Positions 1-10,975 of a DNA stretch of 64,000 nt are shown piece after piece (position 1 is the first letter of the stretch; every line of letters begins with the position of its first letter). The stretch covers positions 190,897,477 through 190,961,476 of the forward strand of contig NC_090322.1 in NCBI RefSeq assembly GCF_040869045.1, given 5' to 3'. The stretch is from Eurosta solidaginis (lineage: Eukaryota > Arthropoda > Insecta > Diptera > Tephritidae). The notes beneath the pieces were generated by a model that was not told where the DNA came from, searched no databases, and saw only the letters and a program-made list of their open reading frames with translations. The position numbers and the translations under genes were made by a program.

Positions 1-972
1 GGTTGTACAGGTATAAAGGAATCGAGATAGATATAGACTTCCATATATCAAAATCATCAGGATCGAAAAAAAATTTGATTGAGCCATGTTCGTCCGTCCG
101 TTAACACGATAACTTGAGTAAATTTTGAGGTATCTTGATGAACTTTGGTATGTAGGTTCCTGAGCACTCATCTCAGATCGCTATTTAAAATGAACGATAT
201 CGGACTATAACCACGCCCACTTTTTCGATATTGAAAATTTCGAAAAACCGGAAAAGTGCAATAATTCATTACCAAAGACAGATAAAGCGATGAAATTTGG
301 TAGGTGAGTTGAACTTATGGCGAAGAATAGAAAATTAGTAAAATTTTGGACAATGGGCGTGGCACCGCCCACTTTTAAAAGAACATAATTTAAAACTTTT
401 GCAAGCTGTAATTTGGCAGCCGTTGAAGATATCATGACGAAATTTGGTAGGAACGTTACCCCTATTACTATATATACGCTTAAAAAAAATTAGCAAAATC
501 GGAGAAGGACCACGCCCGCTTTTAAAATTTTTTTTTTTTAAGTAAAATTTTAACAAAAAATTTAATATCTTTACAGTATATAAGTAAATTATGTCAACAT
601 TCAACTCTAGTAATGATATGGTGCAACAAAATACAAAAAATAAAGAAAATTTCAAAATGGGCGTAGCTCTGCCCTTTTTCATTTAGTTTGTCTAGGATAC
701 TTTTAATGCCATAAGTCGAACCAAAATTTCCCAATCCTTTTGAAATTTGGTAAGGGCATAGATTTTATGACGTTAACTGTTTTCTGTGAAAATGGGTGAA
801 ATCGGTTGAAGCCACGCCCAGTTTTTATACACAATCGTCCGTCTGTCCTTCCGCATGGCCGTTAACACGATAACTTGAGCAAAAATCGACATATCTTTAA
901 TGAACTTAGTTCACGTACTTATCTGAACTCACTTTATCTTGGTATAAAAAATGAACGAAATCCGACTATGAC
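1..972 (+). mobile_element. DINE-1/HINE-like element, family 1, truncated at both ends
   Basis: The window opens inside this element, about 70 bases after the usual 5' end, at GGTTGTACAGGTATAAAGG. It then carries a CCATGTTCGTCCGTCCG motif, the CACGATAACTTGAG block, and repeated CACGCCCACTTTTTCGATA and TGGGCGTGGCACCGCCC blocks. These appear in the same order in the copies at 11.9, 35.4, 50.9 and 54.9 kb. Similarity stops near 972, where other copies continue with another CGCCCACTTTTTCG block. The central array and 3' stem-loop are therefore missing. The CCATGTCCGTCCG motif is characteristic of Drosophila DINE-1 (recalled, not searched). Short open frames inside recur in other copies but are disrupted and look fortuitous. 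Confidence 0.82.
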
Positions 973-1778
973 CATATATATATTTTAGTCGCAAAAAAAC
1001 TTTTTTTAATTTTTCTTTTATTTTTTGAGTCAAACATAAAAATATTTTCAAGGCTAAATATTATATTTTTTTGATTTAAAACTTTCTTACGAGACTTTCT
1101 TACTTTCAGTTAAAAATTTACTTTAATCCTTTCCGTCCTTTGCTCATAAAAGTTCAAACAGCTTTGATCCCTGTAGAAAATACAAAAATTCCTCTATTCA
1201 TGAATAAGCACGAAGGCATATTGGACTTGAGCGGAAAATAAGTGAAGCTTCAAAATTCAAAATATTCCTTTGTTGTTAAAATTTCGACTTGCAAGGATTT
1301 TTTCACAATTCTTCTGTGTTTTTTTTATTTTTTTCTGTTTACATAATTCACTGTTGTTCATATATTTTATTCACTTTACTGCTTTTCGCCTGCTGTGCTC
1401 TTTGCTTAATAAATTGTTATAATTTTTTTATTGCCCAGATAAATTTTAATATATGTATGTATTTAAATTGAATAAATAAAAATTAAAATATGGAGCAGAG
1501 AAAATTATTTTAAGAGAGGCTCGGTGGGTGGTAGTTAAAACAAATACGTGCAAAAAATTTGTGAAAATATTTCAAGCCAAATAATTAAGTGAGTGAATTT
1601 CATTTTTAATTTTTTTTTAGATGAAACGAAAGTTTAGTAAACATGTTAAACTTTTTTAATAATACCGCTCATGGTGATTGTGATCAAAATAAATTTTTTA
1701 AGAAAATCTGCAAACTTTTCAAAGTAAAATTTGGTTTTTTGAGCCTAAAGGAGATTGTGCTAAAGTTTTTAGCAAATA
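973..1778. other. AT-rich intergenic DNA, no gene seen
   Basis: This stretch is AT-rich with long T and A runs. I see no coding signal, RNA gene or repeat shared with the rest of the window. A 60-codon open frame at 1289-1471 is hydrophobic only because the DNA is T-rich. Confidence 0.6.
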
Positions 1779-1793
1779 TACTGCAATCTTTCA

Positions 1794-2875
1794 CCTAAAG
1801 ATTTCAGGCCAATCAGTCTCTCGTCGTTTCTTCTTAAGACATTTGAGCGGTTGATTGACCTGTACCTACGTGAAAGGATACCTCGGGGGTTACTGTCGGC
1901 TTCACAGCATGCGTACTGCAAGGGCAGATCGACGGAAACGGCTCTCCATTCGATTGTAAAGCAAATAGAGGGGTCCCTAGAACACAAAGAGTATGCTCTG
2001 GGTGCCTTTCTAGACATCGAGGGAGCTTTTAACAATGTCTTACCGGGGGCAATCGAAAGAGCTCTGGTGGGTTTAGGAGTCGAGGCGGCTCTGGTTGAAT
2101 TTATTAGCAAACTTCTATGCGGCAGAATTGTCGCAGCGGAGTGGGGAGGGGCCATAATTAAGAGGAAGGTGTGCAGGGGCACGCCACAGGGGGGTGTCCT
2201 ATCTCCTCTCCTCTGGGTTGTGGTAGTCAACGAGCTTCTTGTGGAACTGGAAGCCAATGGTTGTCGGGTGGTTGCCTATGCAGATGACCTCGCTATCCTA
2301 TTCGGAGGCAAATTTCTGGGCACCCTGCACGATGTTCTGCAGGGCTACCTGGATACTGTGGCTAGGTGGGCTGAATCATGTGGATTGGAGGTCAACCCGG
2401 GAAAAGCGGAATTGGTCCTTTTCACAAGGAGATATAAGATGCCCGATTTCAGAACTCCCTCGATTGGAGGGGTACCGTTGGTACTTTCTGATAGGGTTTA
2501 ATATTTGGGGATTGTTTTGGACAAGAAACTGTACTGGAGACCCAATGTGGATGATCGGGCCAGGAAGGCCGCCATTGCCTTGGACTGCTGCAGAGGAGCT
2601 ATCGGAAAGAGATGGGGACTCTCGCCAAGAATAGTACACTGGCTTTATGAGATGGTGGTCAAACCGATTCTGCTATATGGGGTGCTGGTCTGGTGGAAAG
2701 CACTGGACACGGCGAGCACCTCCAAATTGTTAGTGTCAGTGCAACGGACGGCGTGATCGGTATCAGTGGCGCTCTCAGAACAACACCTACCTTGGCACTG
2801 AACGTCATGCTGAACATATACCCAGTAGATATTGCGGGAAAGGCGGCCGCGGCAAGGTCGTTTGTCAAGAGCTAA
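1794..2875 (+). pseudogene. reverse transcriptase remnant of the LOA-like retrotransposon
   Basis: Translation from 1794 gives FRPISLSSFLLKTFERL at 1803, the typical entry to the RT fingers. Motif A follows as GAFLDIEGAFNNV near 2010-2040, motif B as GTPQGGVLSPLLW near 2180-2215, and motif C as VAYADDLAIL near 2271-2300. The catalytic aspartates are present. The frame is broken by TAA at 2499-2501 where the family reads Lys before YLG, and continues in the same frame to 2756. A one-base change near 2753 shifts the frame, and the thumb region then reads to a stop near 2875. The first in-frame Met, at 1851, is not a real start because homologous sequence extends upstream to the insertion boundary. 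In life this enzyme performs target-primed reverse transcription. Confidence 0.85.
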
Positions 2876-2895
2876 ATTTAAGCCGCAAGTTTAAG

Positions 2896-3650
2896 TTTGC
2901 TGATCACTGCAGTGTATTCAAAGCGGAAATTGCTGCGATTAAGGATGCGGTGGATGGAATGCTATCCAGTGCTACCACGGTTAGGGAATTTAACATCTAC
3001 TCTGATAGCCAAGCGGCTATCAAGGCCTTGAGCTCAACTACAGTGCGATCGAGGGTGGTGTGGGAGTGCCTGACGTCGCTTGCGATTGCATTGAATTATT
3101 TTACAATTAAGATTATCTGGTCCCGGGCCATAGTGATATCCCGGGTAACTGTCAAGCGGATCTCTTAGCCCGTATCGGTACAACTGAACCGGATGAAGAT
3201 GTCTGTAGGGATTTCGGGATCCCGCTGGCCACCTGTGGATTGCTCCTCCATAGCTGGGCCTCGAATCAGCTCAGCAAACGTTGGGCGGATACCACGTCTT
3301 GCAGGGTAGCAAGATCTTTCTGGCCAAAAGTGGATGGCAGGAGGTCTGCTGAAATAATTGGGTTCACTAAGGCTCACCTATCAATGGTCATTGGGGTTTT
3401 GACAGGGCACTGTCCCATGGGTATCCATGCGGTACGTCTCAATATACTGGAAACTCCATCCTGCTGCAGCTGTATGGAGGATGATGAGGTGGAATCACCA
3501 AATCACTTTATGCTTGATTGTCCAGCTTTTGCCATAACTAGGCGAAAGTACTTCAGTCGCGACTCACTTGGATCTCCCGAAGATATATCCAAAGTTGACA
3601 TCGGTATCATTCGGAGCTTTATCGTTGCTACCCAACGATTCTCTAAGTAG
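2896..3650 (+). pseudogene. RNase H and C-terminal Cys/His segment of the LOA-like retrotransposon
   Basis: The RNase H core is visible as FKAEIAAIKDAVDGM (catalytic Glu) near 2920, YSDSQAAIKAL (catalytic Asp) near 3000, and VPGHSDIPGN...ADLLAR near 3122-3170. The last part is reached only after a one-base frameshift near 3120. The first RNase H motif (TDGSK in the related copy at 9.7 kb) is missing. About 200 bases present in that copy are absent here near 2875. Downstream, open frame to the stop at 3650 carries LTGHCPMG and then a CCSC...H...C zinc-knuckle-like pattern, as expected for the C-terminus of this retrotransposon group. Confidence 0.82.
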
Positions 3651-3778
3651 CTACATCTAAGTCACCGTTATTTTTGGTGTATGTGGTATCACAACGGACC
3701 TTCGTGTTGTCCAAGTGAGCTATCCTTATCAGGGCAGCTACCACCTAACCTATCCTATCCTATCCTACTGCAATCTTT

Positions 3779-4708
3779 AGTGTGGAAAATAAATTAATAA
3801 AAATAAAATCATGGCACATACAAAAATTTTTTGAGCTTGCAACATTGTGTTCAAATTACTAACAGAGAAATAGATAAAAAAAAATTTAAATAAAAAAGCA
3901 TTAAAATTTCAGTGATAACTAATTAAATTGTATATGGGTCATTCTTGCTCATAGTTTGTACTACGCTATTTATAGGATTCAAGATTGAATTCTCCTTAAT
4001 AGTTTTTATTCATTCTCCCAATTTGAATTATCTATTATCTGTGTTTGTTGTTGTTGTTGTTGTAGTCTCAAAAATACTCAAGACGGTTAGGGGTAATAGC
4101 CTGACTAGCTCATGAATGCTTTTTATGTCCCCACGAAACTCCGGGTTTGTTTATTTTAATATATAAAAAACGTTACAATTAAAAAAATTACATTCAAAAA
4201 TGAAATCTGAAAAAATTAAATTGAAAAATCCAAATAAAACAAAAATTAAGAACAGTATTAGATAAAAAAATATATAAAAAATAAACAAAAAAAACAAAAA
4301 TATTAAAAAAAGTAATAGATAATAAAATATATAAAAAACAAAATTATAAAATGTAAATAAAAGAAATAAAAAAGGAATAAATAAAAAACTATTTACATAA
4401 AAAAATTATGTTAAAAATAAAATCAAAAATTATAATTAAAAAAAATTTAAAAAAAGATCAATAAAAAAACTTACATAAAAAGAAGATGTGAAAAAGATAA
4501 AAAATTACATAAAAAATATAATTAGCCATAATAAAAAATTTAAAAAAAAAGAAAAAATAAGTTAAAAAAGGGATGAATAACAAAAATTTATGTAAAAAAT
4601 AAAATTTAAAAATTTAAATAAAAAAAATATATAAAAAGGGATTAAAAAAAGGTTGAAAGAAAAATTAAATATGAAAAAATAATAATATGCAAAAAATAAA
4701 ATAAAACA
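3779..4708. other. A-rich low-complexity DNA with a GTT microsatellite
   Basis: A short GTT/TTG trinucleotide run lies at about 4044-4064. From about 4150 to 4708 the + strand is strongly A-rich, with irregular AAAAATTA and ATAAAAAA blocks. No gene or structured repeat is seen. Confidence 0.7.
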
Positions 4709-5623
4709 AGTAAGAACGGGACTGTCTTCGGCTGTGCCGAAGACTTCATACCTTTCATGAATGGGCCTGAATAATAATCTTATCCCATTCGTAATATCCA
4801 AATAATCGGCTGTATAAGATAAGAAATATATAGTGAAGAGATGTATATACCTAAGCGATTTTTAAGATAAATGTAAAATAAAAAATAGGTAGGGACTTTG
4901 TATGAGGATGCAAAGTTTAACGTTTTTCGTGGTCTGCATGAAATGGCTATGACCGTGAATCACTTATCTCAACAGTATATGACGTAAGCGTATGTATTTG
5001 ATGAAGTTTGATGAAATTTGATGCTTCTAGCAGTAAAAAGGGGAAAAAATTACAATTTATATGGAGTATATAATATATATACCACCGATCTCTATGATTT
5101 TTTCAGACAACAATATATGCTATATACGGCAGCATTGGGTGAAATTTGAAGCTTCTAGCTGTTAAAATGGGGCAGAAATTGCAAAAAGTTTCTTGTCTGA
5201 ACAATCGGTTGTGGGGGAGATATACTATATATACGACCGATCTCATAAATTTTTTCAGGCAACAATATGTGCAATATACGAAATTATATGGTGAAGTTTG
5301 AAGCTTCAATCTGTTAAATTGAGTAAGATATGACAAAAATCCTCTTTTTCTGAAAAATCGGTCGTATGGAGCATATATGCTATAGTGGTCCGATCCGGCC
5401 GGCTCCGACAAATATATAATCAAACACCTAAATACACCCGCTCACCAAATTTTATCAAGACATCTCAAAAGTTTAGGGACTAGTTTGCATACAAACAGAC
5501 AGACGAACAGGCGGACATGGCTAAATCAACTCAGCTCTTCATCTTGATTATTTCGGTATACTAATGGGTCTATCTATTTTCCTTTAAGGACTTGCACTTT
5601 TGGGATTCGTGACGAAGTTAACA

Positions 5624-6726
5624 CAGTGAACTCTCTCTTAAACGGACACCTAAGAGACTGCCAAATTTATCCGCTTATGAGAGATGTCCGCTTATGGGAA
5701 AAGTATTATTGATGAATGTTTAAACAGTTTTATTTCCAAAACAAGAATATTGATACATACAAATAAGACTGAGTTAGGAGGTTCATAAAGCTTTGTTCAT
5801 AAATTAAAGAATAAAGTTTTGTGTACAAAATAGTCAAAATATTTTAAAAAAGTCAGAAATTTTCGCTTGGCCAGTTTTTCCTTTAATTTCAATATTTTGA
5901 AGATGTAGTTGAATATCAGTTAGCAGTTCAACACCCCTGTAATTTAAAGAAAAAACCTTTCGTTTTTTTGTTTTTCACCTTTCCAACCAGCCGGATGATG
6001 CACTAAAATCGTCGTAATTGAGTTTCACTGCAATTTCTTTAGCCTTTCTCCTTATAAGTGTGCTTGACAGAGGAATGCTGTTCTTTCGAGCCTTCACAAA
6101 CCACTCGTAGCACAATTTATCAATATTAAGGCCTTTGGGCTTCAGCAGACTCTTTTTCTCTCCGGGTTGACGTCAGTGTCCCACAAACTTAAAATTTGAT
6201 CTTTGTTTTTGATAATGCTAGCAGCTTGCGTTTTGCTGATCTTACATTTCTTTGCCAACACTCGTATACTTTGTTTTTCTTTTTTATGAATTTAAATGAC
6301 ATTAACTTTGTCTTTAATACTCAACACTGCTTTAGGCATTGCGATTCAGGTACGTACACACACGAGAAGATACTAACTACGTGTATGCACTAGGTACATA
6401 CATTTTTATGTTTTTTACTGTATTGAAAACAGGTTCTTCTAATTTAGGGGATTTCTCTACATCCATGCACGTATTAGTGAATAAGCAACAGCTGCACGAA
6501 TAAGGTAAAGAGTAAATGAAAAAAAGTGCTGTAAGCTGTCCGGTTATGGGAAATTAAAAATCCCTTTGGGGTAAAAAGCAAGTGTCCGCGTCCTATTATG
6601 AGAGTGTTGTTCGCTCAAAAGGGATAAACATAAAAAATGCTTAAGGATTTTTTGGTTACTGAAAAAATTGTCCGTTTATGAGAGGTGTCCGCTTAAGAGA
6701 GGTGTCCGTTAGGAGAGAGTACACTG
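5624..6726 (-). mobile_element. pogo/Tigger-like DNA transposon, deletion derivative
   Basis: The ends are inverted repeats, CAGTGAACTCTCTCTTAAAC at the left and CAGTGTACTCTCTCCTAACG (minus strand) at the right. Both continue into subterminal GGACACCTCTCATAAGCGGACA-type blocks. The right flank is TA. The left flank is CA, and the empty-site relative at 16.5 kb reads GATATA here, so the target duplication was probably TA. The interior holds an N-terminal transposase fragment only; there is no DDE domain. At 1.1 kb this is a non-autonomous derivative. Confidence 0.8.
5975..6339 (-). pseudogene. N-terminal fragment of a pogo/Tigger-type transposase
   Basis: On the minus strand a Met at 6339 begins MPKAVLSIKDKVNVI, followed by an in-frame stop. 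Beyond it comes RVLAKKCKISKTQAASIIKN, a CENP-B/pogo-type helix-turn-helix. After a one-base frameshift near 6150, the second DNA-binding half reads LCYEWFVKARKNSIPLS and ends FSASSGWLER before a stop at 5975. These two HTH modules normally bind the transposon ends. The catalytic DDE region that should follow is absent. The product would be non-functional as read, but shows the family of the element. Confidence 0.75.
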
Positions 6727-6756
6727 TATAGCATTTCATATTCATGAAAGGTATAA

Positions 6757-8651
6757 ATATATACATAAAAAACATTAAAAAAGTGATAAATAAAAAATAA
6801 GGTAAATTTTATTAAATTTTCATTTTGTCCCAATTGTCTATATATATGTTATATTTTTTATACATTTTTATACGTTAAGTAAATTTTTTTTGTTCGCTAT
6901 CGATGTAAAAATATCGGCTTTTTAAGGTTTCGTAATTTGGTTCTGCTTCATTAAATTAATTTCGACTTTTATCAACTGTTCTAGACTTCTAGAGCTAGAG
7001 TCGATTCACTGAGGTCGATTATGTTTCGACTTTCATTGGCTTTAATCGTTTTTTACAGCTTTTGCATATCGGTTTTCTAAGGTTTCTTATCAATTATTTT
7101 TTAAGTTTAGGTTTATTCTATAGACATGAGTACAACGCAAACCACGGACAAAATTAACAACTTTAAGTGTATTTCAAATGTATTTTTGTTTAATGTATTG
7201 TAATTAAATAATTCAAATGAAATCAGTGTGACATGGAATGACCCATTTACAAATTTAAGTAAACCAATGCATGCTTTGAAAACATCTCAATTAAAGTTAA
7301 ATTATTTATAATATTTTCTTGTTAATATTTTATCACTTTAAAGCTATTAACTGAATGATTAGCAGTCATCATCTACGTTTCCTCAAGTGAACATTAAATA
7401 AGTAATTACTTGTGTATATATTTATGTGAGGGTGAAGCAGGTGCATAATTGTTTATTTAGAAGGAAAATACAATAAACGTCATTGGCAGCCATAAGGAAG
7501 TGCTTAATTGAAGAAGAAGCATTAAAGCTTTACAAGCTTATTAAAAGAGCGCATGCGTATTAAGCTCTTCAAATATTTACTAAACATTGATGTAAATATT
7601 CCACAAGTCAGTGCACCGCTAAGCAGCAGAAAATTGTTGTGAAAAAAAAAAATCAGAAAATAAAATTCAAATGATATGCAGAAAAAGTTGAAAGCAAAGA
7701 ATGTGCTTTCTTGTATTTTAAAAATTGTGAGGAAATAAAAAAACTGAAAATTGAAAAGAAAAAAGTAAAGGCATTAGAATTCTGAAATTGATGTAAACAA
7801 TTTATGGAGAAATAATTAAATAAGTAAAAATTTATATGTTAGATGTGAGCAAGCTGTAAGCGTAATTAAGTAAAAGTTGAAAAATTAAAATAAAAAAAAA
7901 ATAAAAATTACAAAAAAATTTTACAAAGCTCAATGTGTGCAAAAGAAATTATAAAGAAATTCAAGAAGTTTAGAAGAATAAATTTTTAAAAAAGTATCTA
8001 CCCAAAAAATTTGATAAAAAAAATTCACCTCAAATAATATCAATAACGCTGCTATTAAACATAATGAAAAAATTTTGTTCGCAAAGTGATATTAAATTCT
8101 CATAAATCTGCTCGCATATAAAAAAAAATTGTGCAATTAAAAAAGTTCCTAAAATTTGTAGCTTGATTGAAGTGTAAAGGGTGGCATCTTAAAGTCTCAA
8201 ATTACAGCACATAATTAATCTCACTTCCGCCCGAAATACCAACAGCTTTAAACCGCAGCAAAACCATCTTAATTGCTACTTTACAAATCTATCCATAAAA
8301 CCAACATACATACGCACACGCATACCTATGTATATGTCTATGTGTGTACAGCGTTTCAAGGTAAGCAAATATTTCTTAGCAAATTTCAAATTAATGAACA
8401 TTTTTTAATTACAACGAGAAGAAATTATTGCCGCTGCTTGAGTGCAAAAAAGAACCTAAAAAATATAAAACTGAAATACTCATATTAAGCAGTTGTTGTA
8501 ATTGCGTACAATTTCAAATGCTTTGGTGAAAAATATTTTAAATTTAAAAATAAATTATTTTAATAAAAAAATCGGGGACGCAATTGTTATTTAATTCCGC
8601 TGGTTGGCCATCATTCACAGTAACTGCTTTAGGCTTAGCTATATTCTGAAT
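6757..8651. other. AT-rich intergenic DNA, no gene recognised
   Basis: Unique-looking AT-rich sequence with a short CA/TG-rich tract near 8310-8350. A consensus-like splice donor (AAGGTAAGCAAA) occurs near 8360, but no convincing exon precedes it. Nothing in this stretch matches another part of the window. Confidence 0.5.
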
Positions 8652-8659
8652 ATTCAGAA

Positions 8660-9600
8660 CAATCAGTCTCTCGTCGTTTATTCTTAAAACGTCTGAGCGG
8701 TTCATATATGTGTATCTACGGGAGAGGATTCCCCGGGGGTCACTGTCGGCTTCGCAGCATGCCTGTTGTAAAGTTAAATCAACGGAAAAGGCTCTCCATT
8801 CCATTGTAAAATAAATAAGGGGGCGTTTAACAATGTCTTACCTGGGGCCATCGAAAGGGCTCTGATATGTCAGTCGAGGGGGCTCTGTTTGAACTTTCGC
8901 AGTGGCGTGGATGGCCCCGATCGAGTGGCTTGTGGGAAGTGGTAAGGCACTGGGGGTTATTCTATCTCCTCTGCTCTGGGTTGTGGTAGGCAATGAGCAA
9001 GGCTTCTTGTGGAGCTGGAAGTCAATGTCTGTCGGATGGTTGCCTATACAGATGACCTGGCTATTCTAGTCAGAGGCAAATTTTTCGGGCACCCTGCACA
9101 ATAATTTTCTGGACACCGTGGCTAGGTGGGCTGAATAATGTGAACTGGCGGTTTTACTCCGGAAAAACGGAACTGGTTCTTTTTGTAAGGAAATATAAGA
9201 TGCCCGCTTTCAGAACCCCCTCGATTGTTGAGTACCGTTGGTTCTTTCTGATATGGTTAAATATTTGGGGCTAACGAATGTGGAAGATAGGGCCAGGAAG
9301 GTCTCGGTTGCCTTGAGCTGTTTCAGGGGCGCTCTCGCCACGAATAGTAGACTTCCCTTATGAGATGGTATTTAAACTGATTCTGATATATGGGGTACTG
9401 GTCTGGTGGAATGCACTGGACACGGCGAGAACCTGCAAAATATTAGCGTGAATACAACGGACAAAACAATACCTACCTGGCTTTGAATGTCATGCTGAAC
9501 GTACATCCGGTAGATTTTGTCGGAACGTCGCCCGCGTCCCGCTCGTTGATCAGGCTTCGAGATATGACATATGGGCTTTCTGACTACGGGCACTCTTATC
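8660..9600 (+). pseudogene. reverse transcriptase remnant, LOA-like copy 2
   Basis: Motif C is readable as MVAYTDDLAILV at about 9036-9070: YADD has become YTDD, the catalytic Asp pair being kept. Motif A and motif B are damaged by deletions between 8810 and 8960. The thumb region (LIYGVLVWWNALDTAR) is readable near 9385-9430. Several frameshifts make any product impossible. Confidence 0.72.
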
Positions 9601-9699
9601 TCTCTTTCTTACTATGTTCGACCTGAAAGGACGGTCTATTGTGCGCCGATATCTGCTCCCTATGCAAATTCACCGAAGTCATTCATTCCTACGAGAGAT

Positions 9700-10045
9700 G
9701 AGAGTTAACTTATTCACGGATGGGTCGAAGCTGGACGGAAAGGTTCATGGGGCTAAATATAAGCCGCAAGTATAAGTTGCTTGCCGTCTTTCAAGCGGAA
9801 GTTTCTGCGATTAAGGATGCGGTGGATGAAATGCTATCCAGTGCTGCTGCGGTTAGGCAATATAACATCTACTCTGAGAGCCAAGCGGCTTTCAAGGTCT
9901 TCAATTGAACTATAGCGCAATCGGGGGTGGTCTAAACTACGTTATTTTTAAGATTATCTGGGTCTCGGTCCATAGTGATATCCCGGGCCACTGTTAAGCG
10001 AATGTTTTAGCTCGCATCGTTAAAATTGGATGAAAATGGCTGTAG
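9700..10045 (+). pseudogene. RNase H remnant, LOA-like copy 2
   Basis: LFTDGSKLDGKVHGAKY is readable at about 9706-9760 and supplies the first catalytic Asp motif missing from copy 1. It is followed by FQAEVSAIKDAVDEML (Glu motif) near 9790-9835 and IYSESQAAFKVF near 9870-9905, where the second Asp has changed to Glu. VPGHSDIPG is shifted out of frame near 9970. The domain is decayed. Confidence 0.68.
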
Positions 10046-10144
10046 AGATTTCGGGATTCTGTTGGTCTGCTCCAGAGTCAGCTTAGCAGGCGTTTGGCGG
10101 TTAGGTTCGCAATGAATAATATGCCATGCATTAACCTGCAACTT

Positions 10145-10420
10145 TTTAAAGTAGGTAGGTGTATAAGTTTCAGGCGCTTAGAATAGAGAGGACGGTTCCG
10201 TTTAATATCGCTTGACAAGTCCCTCTCAACACAAAGAGCGGCAATTGTTTTTGAACAAACTCAAATATATTACAATGAACCTAATAATGTTGGTTCCATA
10301 CTACTGAAGCATATTCCAAAACAGGTCTTACTTACGAAGTCAAAGGGTTCTGGTAATACAAAAAGAGCATATCCAACTAAACGTCTTACAAATCCTGCAG
10401 AAGTTTCTTGATTTAGTGCT
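10145..10420 (-). pseudogene. C-terminal RT fragment of another non-LTR retrotransposon
   Basis: On the minus strand, pieces read FVRRLVGYAL, then after frameshifts RPVLEYASVVWN and QKQLPLFVLRG, then LSILSA. This follows the RT thumb pattern of CR1/Jockey-like retrotransposons, in which LVRPxLEYAS.VW is common (recalled). Stops and shifts are frequent. The ends are unclear, and the fragment abuts the LOA-like copy. Confidence 0.55.
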
Positions 10421-10615
10421 GATCTTAATCTGCTGTAGGCTGTTTATCGAAATGGTCATAAGGACAAATGGGAATAAAGACAATTGACCTTGTAACCATT
10501 TGATGTTTTCATAAGTCCAACTGCTATTATGGCCATTAAAACTGATAATAACGTCAATTTACCTTTTGTCCCTTTATTCAATGTCACCCGACTACATATT
10601 TTTCTTGGATATGCC

Positions 10616-10975
10616 GTGGCGACCGCCGTGGTGTGCTTCTCCCACAACATCGAACATCCTGGGTTCACGCCCCGGGCTAAGCAACATCAAAATTTTAGAT
10701 ACAAGTTTTTTCAATTAAAGAAAAAGCGGGGTCGCCCCTCGGCAGTATTTGGCAAGCACTCTGCGTGTATTTCTGACATGAAAAGATTCTCAGTGAAAAT
10801 TCATCTGCCTTGCAGAGGCCTTTCGGAGTGGGCGTAAAACATGTAAGTCTGTCATTTCTTTCCATTTTGTAGGAAAAACTAAAAAGGAGCACGACGCAAA
10901 TTGTAAGAGAAGCTCGGCCTAAATTCTGTTCAGAAGTATATCGCGCCTTATACTTATTTTTTATTTATTTTACTA
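10616..10975 (+). mobile_element. tRNA-headed SINE, older copy
   Basis: The copy starts GTGGCGACCGCCGTGGTGTG and contains the B box GGTTCACGCCCCGGG, the block GCGGGGTCGCCCCTCGGCAG, GGAGCACGACGCAAATTG and a tail ending in TTTATTTATTTTA. All of these align with the better-preserved copy at 39620-39987. The tRNA-like head has lost about 25 bases between its A and B box regions. Translations of this stretch are not genes. Confidence 0.8.

Larger units (their letters stand above)
1792..3765 (+). mobile_element. 5'-truncated LOA-like non-LTR retrotransposon with target-site duplication
   Basis: The insert encodes reverse transcriptase, RNase H and a C-terminal Cys/His segment, and ends in a CCTATCCTATCCTATCCTA tail. 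It is flanked by a 13-base direct repeat, TACTGCAATCTTT, at 1779-1791 and 3766-3778; the first two bases of the right copy could belong to the tail. The 5' end is truncated within the reverse transcriptase domain. The order RT then RNase H, and the wording of the RT motifs, suggest the LOA/I group. The copy carries a nonsense change, two frameshifts and an internal deletion, so it is dead. Confidence 0.87.
4709..6756 (-). mobile_element. HINE-like element, family 2, split by a pogo-like insertion
   Basis: Read on the minus strand, it starts at about 6756 with TTTATACCTTTCATGAATATG. It carries the CATGTCCGCCTGTTCGTCTG motif near 5515 and ends with TTCATGAAAGGTATGAAG, the stem-loop GTCTTCGGCACAGCCGAAGAC (about 4723-4743), and CCGTTCTTACTTGTTTT. 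TATACCTTTCATGAA is present in inverted orientation at both ends. The architecture matches family 1 and Drosophila DINE-1, but the sequence differs. Comparison with 15964-16528 shows that 5624-6726 is a later insertion near the 5' end. Confidence 0.82.
8652..10103 (+). mobile_element. second, more decayed LOA-like retrotransposon copy
   Basis: The nucleotide sequence follows the 1.8-3.2 kb copy from CAATCAGTCTCTCGTCGTT through the RT and RNase H regions to about 10103, with many small deletions. Similarity begins at almost the same point as in the first copy. It ends inside the segment after RNase H, so the C-terminal Cys/His part and the CCTAT tail are missing. It retains the segment deleted from the first copy near 2875, including the first RNase H motif. 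Confidence 0.78.

Noticed and set aside
205..682. Overlapping minus-strand open frames of 76 and 115 codons recurring in several places (also near 12.1-12.6, 37.3-37.8, 51.1-51.4 and 55.8-56.1 kb)
   Set aside because: They recur because the HINE DNA is repeated. They carry different breaks in each copy, have no known domain, and follow the CACGCCCAC-type repeat words.
1769..2257. 162-codon minus-strand open frame opposite the LOA-like reverse transcriptase
   Set aside because: It is the complement of a clear RT coding region and has no domain of its own.
4723..4743. Stem-loop CTTCGG...CCGAAG as a bacterial-type terminator
   Set aside because: It is the 3' stem-loop of a HINE; the same position holds a different stem in family 1, and the DNA is eukaryotic.
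10529..10837. 102-codon open frame near the SINE
   Set aside because: It translates the SINE and its flank. The SINE is recognised by its pol III boxes and by other copies.
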